Source: Gammaproteobacteria bacterium (GTDB lineage: Bacteria; Pseudomonadota; Gammaproteobacteria; Steroidobacterales; Steroidobacteraceae). From it: DNA of 9,992 nucleotides. The notes under the pieces were generated by a model. That model searched no databases. It was given only the letters and a program-made list of their open reading frames with translations, and had not been told where the DNA came from. Position 1 is the first letter of the stretch. The number at the start of each line of letters is the position of its first letter. The stretch spans positions 1-9,992 of the forward strand of contig PMMB01000217.1 in NCBI GenBank assembly GCA_003165495.1, given 5' to 3'. Positions 1 to 5,415 of the stretch are shown in pieces. The position numbers were made by a program, and so were the translations under genes.

Positions 1-783
1 TCGATCATCGCGGGAAAATTCAATGATCGCATCCCGCTGCGCGGCAGCGGCGATGAATTCGACAGGCTTTCCGCCGCGATCAACAACATGCTGGATCGAA
101 TCTCTACGCTGCTTGATAACCTTCGGCAGGTGTCCAGCGATGTTGCGCATGACCTGCGCACGCCGCTGACGCATTTGCGCAATCGTCTCGAGGAGGCGCG
201 TCAGAAATCCGTCACGACCGACGACTATGCCGCGGTCGTAGCGCGTGCGATCGGCGATACCGATCATCTGCTGGACATATTCTCCGCGCTGCTGCGCATT
301 TCGCAAATAGAATCCGGATCGCGTCTGGCCGCGTTTTCGGCGCTGTCACTGACCGATCTTTTGGAGAAAACCTACGAGATGTACGCGCCCGTGGCCGAGG
401 ATGAACACCATGTGCTGCTGCACGACATTCAACAAGGCGTGCGGATTCGCGGCGACGGTGAATTGCTGACGCAAATGTTCAGCAACCTGATCGAAAACGC
501 TATTCGGCACACTCCCTCGGGCACGCGGATCCTGATCCGACTGGGAGTGTCGGGCAACACCGTGGCCGCCTCCATCGAAGACAACGGTCCTGGAATTCCG
601 CCCGGCGAATATGACAAGGTTTTTCGCCGCTTCTATCGGCTCACAAGCAGCCGATCGATGCCCGGCTACGGACTAGGCCTCTCGTTGGTTGCCGCAATTG
701 CCAATTTGCATAACGCGAAAATCGAGCTTAGCGATAGTCATCCGGGCCTGCGTTGCCTAACTTTGTTCGACCATTTGCACTGA
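1..783 (+). CDS. Sensor histidine kinase, 5'-truncated (HAMP-HisKA-HATPase_c)
   Basis: This is the cytoplasmic part of an inner-membrane two-component sensor kinase, which autophosphorylates a histidine and passes the phosphate to a response regulator, probably encoded upstream. The frame is open from base 1, so the true start and sensor domain lie outside the window; the ATG at 88 is internal. Counting from base 1, residues 1-35 are the end of a HAMP linker (RIPLRGSGDEFDRL). The H-box VAHDLRTPL has its phospho-accepting His at residue 50. The N-box has NLIEN with Asn166, the G1 box is DNGPGIP at 194-200, the F-box is VFRRFYRL, and the G2 box is GYGLGLSLV at 222-230. All ATP-binding boxes are intact, so the kinase should be active. 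The signal sensed cannot be told from this part. The stop lies 25 bp from the convergent dehydrogenase gene. Confidence 0.95.
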   Translation, partial: SIIAGKFNDRIPLRGSGDEFDRLSAAINNMLDRISTLLDNLRQVSSDVAHDLRTPLTHLRNRLEEARQKSVTTDDYAAVVARAIGDTDHLLDIFSALLRISQIESGSRLAAFSALSLTDLLEKTYEMYAPVAEDEHHVLLHDIQQGVRIRGDGELLTQMFSNLIENAIRHTPSGTRILIRLGVSGNTVAASIEDNGPGIPPGEYDKVFRRFYRLTSSRSMPGYGLGLSLVAAIANLHNAKIELSDSHPGLRCLTLFDHLH

Positions 784-808
784 TGGGTGCGCGGCCCCTG
801 CGCGGAGC

Positions 809-2536
809 TCAGGGTGCATACGAAATGCGATATATGACATTGGCGCCGTCGTCGCTCAGCAGAAGCGATCCGTCCTTGACTTGAGCGGTTGCGACTGGCC
901 GCCCCCAAACGTTGCCGTTGTCGACGATGAAGCCGGTCAGGAAGTCCTCATAGTCGCCTACCGGTTGATCGTTCTTCATGTGCACGCGCACCAGCTTGTA
1001 ACCCGTGCGAAGGCTGCGATTCCAAGAGCCATGAAACGCGACCAAGGCATCACCCACATAGCTCGCAGGAAATGCCGATTTTCCGGTACTCGCCGTGTAG
1101 AAAGTCATGGTGAGCGAGGCCGAATGCGCTTGGTAGAGCACGTCCGGCACCAACGCCTTGCCGCGCAGATCCGGCCGATCGCCCTTCAAACGAGGATCTT
1201 CGTTCGAGCCCAGGTAGTACCACGGCCATCCGTAATAACCGCCGCGCCGGACGCGAGTTGAATAGTCGGGTACCAGATCGTCGCCGAGCGCGTCGCGTTC
1301 ATTGGTCGTGCACCACAATGCGCCCGAAGCCGGCTGCACGGTGAGACCCACGCAGTTACGCAGACCCGTGGCGTAGATCTTCGCAGAGGCGGGAGCGGCC
1401 GCATCGAACACCAATACCGCGGCTCTATTGGTCTCCCCACCCCAAGCGGCGCCGAGGCCATGCTCGTTGTCCCACGCTTTGATCTCGTCCGGCGTTTTCT
1501 TGGGCATCGATTCGGCGACATTCGATCCGGAACCCACCGACACGATCAGCTGCGTGCCGTCAGGCGAGAAGACAATATCCCGCGTGGAGTGGCCTCCATT
1601 GCTGGGCAACTGCGGTATCACCGTCTCCGCCTCGCCGCTGGGCTTTACATCGCCGACGCGATAGGCGTAGCGCGTCACTCGATTTGTCTCGGCAATGTAC
1701 AGCCACCGCGGATGGTCGGCGTTCGGATAGAACGCGAGGCCAAACGGCTGCTTGAGCCCCTGCAAGTAAACATCGGCGCCCGCCGCGCGTGTTCCGTCAG
1801 GGGCCGGGTGCAGCACGGAAATGCGTCCGCCAACGGTCTCGCTGACCAAAACGTCGCCGTTGGCAGCGACCAGCATCTTGCGAGGGCCCTTGAGATTGGT
1901 AGCGAAGGGCTCGATATGAAATCCCGGCGGTAATTTGAACGCCGCATTGGCCGGTCGCGCAATCAGCTCGGGCCCATTGCGCGCCGAGGGCGTGGCAAAC
2001 GCTGCGGGCAAGGTGGCGAGGTCGATGCGGTGTATGCGCCCAGGGGCATCCAGTCTCCAATCCGCCGATAGTTGGCTGGCGGCCGGCACGGGGATGGTCG
2101 GTAAGCCGCCGGCCGCGGCGGCTTTCGACGCGGCGTGGGTGACGGATTGAGTACGCGCCAGATTTTGGAAATAGGCGATCAGATTGTCGCGATCCGACTC
2201 GTTCGGCACGGCGACGACCATGGCAGAGCCGGGTACGACCGCCGTCGGTGACGCCAGAAATCGCTTTAAGGTAGGTGCGTCCCAGGTCAAATTGGCGGCA
2301 GCCAGTGCTCCGGTGTACGAGAACCCAGCAGCGCTCGCCGCATGCCGGCCGTATACCCCGATGAGAGAGGGTCCCTGCTCGCCGCCGTTGTCTCCGGGTT
2401 CCGCCGAATGGCAGATACTGCATTGCTGGGTGAACAAAGATTTGCCGGCGGTCGCATCGGCGCCGAGTGCGGGGGCGCTTGCGGCGAGAAGCCCCAAGCC
2501 GATTCCGGACCACATCGTGACCAAAGTTCGTCTCAT
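809..2536 (-). CDS. Cytochrome c-fused PQQ-dependent sorbosone/sugar dehydrogenase
   Basis: A periplasmic quinoprotein of the sorbosone dehydrogenase / soluble glucose dehydrogenase (COG2133-type) beta-propeller family with its own electron acceptor. Residues 1-26 are a Sec signal peptide ending ALGA. Residues 27-130 are a class I cytochrome c: haem-binding CSICH at 39-43 and a probable axial Met106 in PGSAMVV. A low-complexity linker leads to the propeller at about 200-575. GHSTRD (His316, Arg319) and GLRN (Arg393) match the PQQ-binding and catalytic His and Arg of the family. GGYYGWPW, HGSWNRS, VWGRP and LLSDDG are hallmark motifs of the sorbosone dehydrogenase branch. These enzymes oxidise aldoses or aldehydes; the substrate here is unknown. 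The ATG at 2536 is supported by AGGAGG five bases upstream. It lies 37 bp behind the ArsR gene on the same strand and may be cotranscribed. PQQ would have to be made elsewhere in the genome or taken up. Confidence 0.93.
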   Translation of the reverse strand: MRRTLVTMWSGIGLGLLAASAPALGADATAGKSLFTQQCSICHSAEPGDNGGEQGPSLIGVYGRHAASAAGFSYTGALAAANLTWDAPTLKRFLASPTAVVPGSAMVVAVPNESDRDNLIAYFQNLARTQSVTHAASKAAAAGGLPTIPVPAASQLSADWRLDAPGRIHRIDLATLPAAFATPSARNGPELIARPANAAFKLPPGFHIEPFATNLKGPRKMLVAANGDVLVSETVGGRISVLHPAPDGTRAAGADVYLQGLKQPFGLAFYPNADHPRWLYIAETNRVTRYAYRVGDVKPSGEAETVIPQLPSNGGHSTRDIVFSPDGTQLIVSVGSGSNVAESMPKKTPDEIKAWDNEHGLGAAWGGETNRAAVLVFDAAAPASAKIYATGLRNCVGLTVQPASGALWCTTNERDALGDDLVPDYSTRVRRGGYYGWPWYYLGSNEDPRLKGDRPDLRGKALVPDVLYQAHSASLTMTFYTASTGKSAFPASYVGDALVAFHGSWNRSLRTGYKLVRVHMKNDQPVGDYEDFLTGFIVDNGNVWGRPVATAQVKDGSLLLSDDGANVIYRISYAP

Positions 2537-2541
2537 ACTCG

Positions 2542-2547
2542 CCTCCT
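2542..2547 (-). promoter_or_regulatory. Shine-Dalgarno of the dehydrogenase gene
   Basis: A perfect AGGAGG on the minus strand, five bases before the ATG at 2536. It fixes the start and shows that this gene has its own strong ribosome binding site even if it is transcribed together with the ArsR gene upstream. Confidence 0.8.
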
Positions 2548-2573
2548 AGGATTGCGTTCGCGCCCGTGATCTA

Positions 2574-2918
2574 TTATCGCGCCGGGCGCGACGTCTCTTT
2601 CTTATACGATTTGAGAATCGAGGCCAAGAGACCGGGAAAACGCGTCTCCAATTCCGAGGCGCGCACGCGGCTCGAAAGGTCCACGCCTCGGCGTTCGCTC
2701 ACGATCAAACCCGCTTCTCGAAGAATGCGGTAGTGCTGCGAGCAGGTCGATTTCGGCATGGCGAGTTTGAGCTTCAGCGTCGTCTGTGTGCAATTCATGC
2801 CGGCCGGGGACTTCAACAGCTTGTTGACTATCCCCAAGCGCACGGGATCGGAGAGGGCATGCAAAATGCCGGCAACCGTCACGGCGTCTATGTGCGGATG
2901 TGTGAGAGGGCGCGCCAT
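2574..2918 (-). CDS. ArsR-family winged-helix repressor
   Basis: A 114-residue DNA-binding regulator. Residues 15-35 (VAGILHALSDPVRLGIVNKL) are the typical ArsR opening helices, and 55-72 (PKSTCSQHYRILREAGLI) form the helix-turn-helix with its recognition helix. The wing follows at SERRGVDLSSRVR, and the C-terminal helix includes FPGLLASIL. There is no CxC metal-binding pair of the ArsR/SmtB type, so metal sensing is unlikely. Two cysteines are present, Cys43 before the HTH and Cys59 inside the recognition helix, which could make it redox- or electrophile-sensitive (inference). The only possible start is ATG at 2918: an in-frame TAG lies upstream with no ATG, GTG or TTG between. Its ribosome binding site is weak. 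It is divergent from the flavin reductase, with an inverted repeat between them, and sits upstream of the dehydrogenase on the same strand, so autoregulation and control of both neighbours is likely. Confidence 0.93.
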   Translation of the reverse strand: MARPLTHPHIDAVTVAGILHALSDPVRLGIVNKLLKSPAGMNCTQTTLKLKLAMPKSTCSQHYRILREAGLIVSERRGVDLSSRVRASELETRFPGLLASILKSYKKETSRPAR

Positions 2919-2960
2919 ACCTGCGAGGATAACGCAAAACTTGCATTCGTCATACTTCTA

Positions 2961-2981
2961 TAGTTCAATAATACGGAACTA
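2961..2981. promoter_or_regulatory. Inverted repeat, probable ArsR operator
   Basis: TAGTTC at 2961-2966 and its exact reverse complement GAACTA at 2976-2981 are separated by nine AT-rich bases (AATAATACG). Centre-to-centre spacing of the arms is 15 bp. It is the only AT-rich stretch in the 110-bp divergent region, lies 42 bp before the ArsR start and 47 bp before the reductase start, and overlaps -10-like sequences on both strands (AATAAT on plus, TATTAT on minus). This is what an autoregulated ArsR repressor site should look like. A related half-site, CGGAACCA, recurs at 3018-3025 just before the reductase ATG. No well-spaced -35/-10 pair could be assigned, so promoters are not called separately. 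Confidence 0.6.
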
Positions 2982-3028
2982 AGCGGCGCCCTGAGCACGC
3001 TCGCCGCCGCATCAATTCGGAACCAATT

Positions 3029-4150
3029 ATGACCACGTTATTCGATCCAATCAGAGTCGGCGATCTTAAGCTTCCGAACCGCATCATCATGGCGCCGCTG
3101 ACGCGCAGCCGCGCCGGCACCAGCCGCATCGCCAATCGTTTGATGGCCGAGTACTACGCGCAACGCGCCTCCGCCGGGCTCATTCTGTCGGAAGCCACGG
3201 TGGTTTCACCGATGGGGATCGGCTACGCCGGTACTCCGGGCATCTGGTCGCCGGAACAAGTCGAAGGGTGGAAGCTCACGACGCGAGCCGTGCATGAAGC
3301 GGGCGGGCGGATGTTTTTGCAGCTGTGGCATGTGGGCCGGGTTTCCGATCCGAGTTTCCTGAACGGCGCGCTCCCGGTGGCGCCGAGCGCCGTCGCCGCC
3401 AAAGGCAATATCAGCCTGGTTCGTCCGCCGACGCCCTTCGTTACGCCGCGCGCGCTCGATCGCAAGGAGATTCCGGGCATCATCGAGGCCTTTCGCAAAG
3501 GTGCCCTGAACGCGCAGCTTGCCGGTTTCGACGGCGTCGAACTGCACGGTGCCAACGGCTATTTGCTGGATCAGTTTCTGCAGGACAGCACTAATTTACG
3601 CACCGACGACTATGGCGGTTCGCTCGAGAACCGCGCCCGGCTGATGCTGGAAGTGGCCGATGCAGCCATATCCGTCTGGGGCGCCGGGCGAGTCGGTGTG
3701 CATCTTGCGCCGCGCGGCGATGCGCATTCGATGGGCGATTCAGATTTGGCGCGGACCTTCGAGTATGTCGCCCGCCGGCTCGGCGAGCGCAAAATCGCTT
3801 TCATCTGCGCACGGGAATACACCGGTCCCGACCGCCTCGGTCCGAAGCTCAAAGCGGCGTTCGGCGGCGTTTATATCGCGAACGAAAAGTTCACGTACGA
3901 GACCGCCGAGCAAGCGGTTGAATCCGGCGACGCCGATGCCGTGGCGTTCGGCAAGCTCTTTATCGCCAATCCTGATCTTCCACAGCGATTTGCGTTGCGG
4001 GAGCCACTCAATGAACCGAAAGTGCCGGAGTTCTATGCCGGCGGTGCGCAGGGCTACACGGATTATCCGAGCCTGTCGCTTAGCCGTCAGAGCCCCGATT
4101 TGAACAGCAGCCACGCGCGCGTGAATGCGCGCGTTTCATCCGGGGTGTAG
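3029..4150 (+). CDS. Old Yellow Enzyme-family NADH:flavin oxidoreductase (NemA-like)
   Basis: A soluble FMN-containing ene-reductase of 373 residues, reducing activated C=C bonds or other electrophiles with NAD(P)H. It begins LFDPIRVGDLKLPNRI and has the PLTRSRA strand (Thr25, which tunes the flavin), LQLWHVGR, the substrate-anchoring pair His173/Asn176 in HGANGYLLDQF, and YGGSLENR. At 221-230, where many members read VGVRLSP, it reads VGVHLAPRGD, so the usual FMN-contacting Arg is His225. IAFICARE and YIANEKFT also mark a subgroup distinct from E. coli NemA. Family members normally end just after YTDYP; here that motif ends at 347, and about 24 residues of unrelated sequence follow, read through the antisense of the next gene's 3' end. 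The ATG at 3029 has only a weak ribosome binding site. It is divergent from the ArsR gene and probably repressed by it. Confidence 0.94.
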   Translation: MTTLFDPIRVGDLKLPNRIIMAPLTRSRAGTSRIANRLMAEYYAQRASAGLILSEATVVSPMGIGYAGTPGIWSPEQVEGWKLTTRAVHEAGGRMFLQLWHVGRVSDPSFLNGALPVAPSAVAAKGNISLVRPPTPFVTPRALDRKEIPGIIEAFRKGALNAQLAGFDGVELHGANGYLLDQFLQDSTNLRTDDYGGSLENRARLMLEVADAAISVWGAGRVGVHLAPRGDAHSMGDSDLARTFEYVARRLGERKIAFICAREYTGPDRLGPKLKAAFGGVYIANEKFTYETAEQAVESGDADAVAFGKLFIANPDLPQRFALREPLNEPKVPEFYAGGAQGYTDYPSLSLSRQSPDLNSSHARVNARVSSGV

Positions 4151-5205
4151 ACCCTCTGTAGCTCGAAACGGCTTCGAATCGCCGGCGGCGGATAGATAAT
4201 AGTATTGCCGCGAACCGCAGGCTCGAGAAACGGTACCGCCGCCGCATTCGCGGTGGCGAAGCCGATAAAGCGCGTGACCGAGGCGGAGATCTCGGGCCGC
4301 ATGACGAAATTGATGAACGCGAGAGCCGCGGTCGGATTCGGCGAGTCGGCCGGGATGACCATGTTGTCGATGTAAAAGGGCACCATTTCTCGGGTGAACG
4401 CGTACTCGATTTTTACGTTGCCATGGGACTCGTTCACCATTCGGCGTGCGACCATGGCATCGCCGGAATAACCGATGGCCAGACACAGTTCACCCTCGGC
4501 GAGTTGTTGATAGTAGCCCACGGTGGAAATTCGCCGCACATACGGCTGAACCTCTTGCAGCTTTGCCATCACGGCGTCGAGGTCCGCCTTGTTGGCCGAG
4601 AGCCGTGGTTGCCTAAGATAGCGCGACACCATGGGTAAGACATCGCCCCATGAGTCGAGCATGCTGATTCCGCAACCGGCAAATTTGGCGGCGACGTCCT
4701 TCTTGAGGATCATGTCGAGGCTGTCGAGAGGCGCGTTCGGCATGATCGCTTTGATCTTATCGCTGTTGTATAGGAGCCCGGTCGTTCCCCACATCCACGG
4801 CATGGCATATAGGTTGCCCGGATCGACGGATTTCAACAGCTGCATGATTTGCGGGTCGGCATTTCGCGCATTGGGAAGGCTCGCCTGGTCGAGTTTCTTC
4901 CAGAAGCCCTTCGGAATTTCGCGCGCGAGTTCCGGCGATGCGTTCATGGTGACGATATCGTAGTTCGAGTGGCCGACGGACAAGATGGTCTCAGCCGTCT
5001 CCGGGGAATCGAGCACCGCGTAGTTGACGTGGATTCCCGTTTCGGTTTGGAACTTGGCGATCAGGGAGGCCGGAAAGTACTCGGACCATGCGTAGATGTT
5101 CAGGACTTTCGCGCGGTCCGCCGCGACGGCGCAGGTCATCCCGAGCCAGAGACTGATGCCGGCCGCCGTAATGCGAGCGGCTTTGCTTCGCGCCCTCATG
5201 TTCAT
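4087..5205 (-). CDS. PotF/PotD-like polyamine ABC transporter binding protein
   Basis: A periplasmic solute-binding protein of 372 residues that would deliver a polyamine or related cation to an ABC permease. Residues 1-29 are a signal peptide (cleavage near VAA). The mature protein starts with LNIYAWSEYF (WSEY at 40-43 matches the WSDY ligand motif of PotF) and continues with ETGIHVNY, SNYDIV, DPGNLYAMPWMWGTTGL and GYSGD at 245-249. FYIDN carries Asp280, and the C-terminus TRAWLLFKSGL copies the PotF ending. Acidic ligand residues Asp249 and Asp280 are kept, the PotF Trp before GD is Tyr246, and the expected ligand Glu is probably Asp188, so specificity may differ from putrescine. No permease or ATPase genes adjoin it. 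Two ATGs compete, at 5205 and 5199; the second has the better-spaced GGCGG. Its last 64 bp overlap the convergent reductase frame. Confidence 0.93.
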   Translation of the reverse strand: MNMRARSKAARITAAGISLWLGMTCAVAADRAKVLNIYAWSEYFPASLIAKFQTETGIHVNYAVLDSPETAETILSVGHSNYDIVTMNASPELAREIPKGFWKKLDQASLPNARNADPQIMQLLKSVDPGNLYAMPWMWGTTGLLYNSDKIKAIMPNAPLDSLDMILKKDVAAKFAGCGISMLDSWGDVLPMVSRYLRQPRLSANKADLDAVMAKLQEVQPYVRRISTVGYYQQLAEGELCLAIGYSGDAMVARRMVNESHGNVKIEYAFTREMVPFYIDNMVIPADSPNPTAALAFINFVMRPEISASVTRFIGFATANAAAVPFLEPAVRGNTIIYPPPAIRSRFELQRVYTPDETRAFTRAWLLFKSGL

Positions 5206-5403
5206 ACCGCCGTAGAATGCAATTCACCCGATGATACAGGTGCGAGGACTAGACAAGGCGGCAAATCAGGTGTTGATCCCGCGTTCCGGGCGACGCAAGC
5301 TGTCGGCGGATGCAGACGAACGAAGCAGCTCGCGTTTATATTTCCCTTTTGTGTCAAACTTTTCCGCGGCGGGTCAGTCTCTCTCAAGATACTGGATGGC
5401 AAA

Positions 5404-5408
5404 GGGAG
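5404..5408 (+). promoter_or_regulatory. Shine-Dalgarno of the peptidase gene
   Basis: GGGAG seven bases before the ATG at 5416 decides that start. The rest of the 210-bp gap back to 5205 holds no gene or clear terminator that I can see. It has an AT-rich patch (5336-5363) where a promoter would be expected, but no well-spaced sigma-70 boxes. Confidence 0.65.
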
Positions 5409-5415
5409 ATAACGG

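Noticed and set aside
784..808. GC-rich GCGC...GCGC arms between the kinase and dehydrogenase stops as a bidirectional terminator
   Set aside because: Only four pairs with a seven-base loop and no T-tract on either strand.
1797..2513. Long minus-strand frame (238 codons) inside the dehydrogenase gene
   Set aside because: It is a shifted frame of the cytochrome/propeller gene, Arg-rich with no recognisable motif. High-GC coding DNA readily leaves such open frames.
5336..5357. Perfect TTGACA on the minus strand (5352-5357) with TATAAA nearby, as a promoter for the binding-protein gene
   Set aside because: The boxes are only 11 bp apart, far from the 16-18 needed, and no better -10 lies at the right distance.
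4849..5412. Plus-strand frame of 187 codons antisense to the binding-protein gene
   Set aside because: It mirrors the signal peptide and first domain of the PotF-like gene; no ribosome binding site and no recognisable protein motif.
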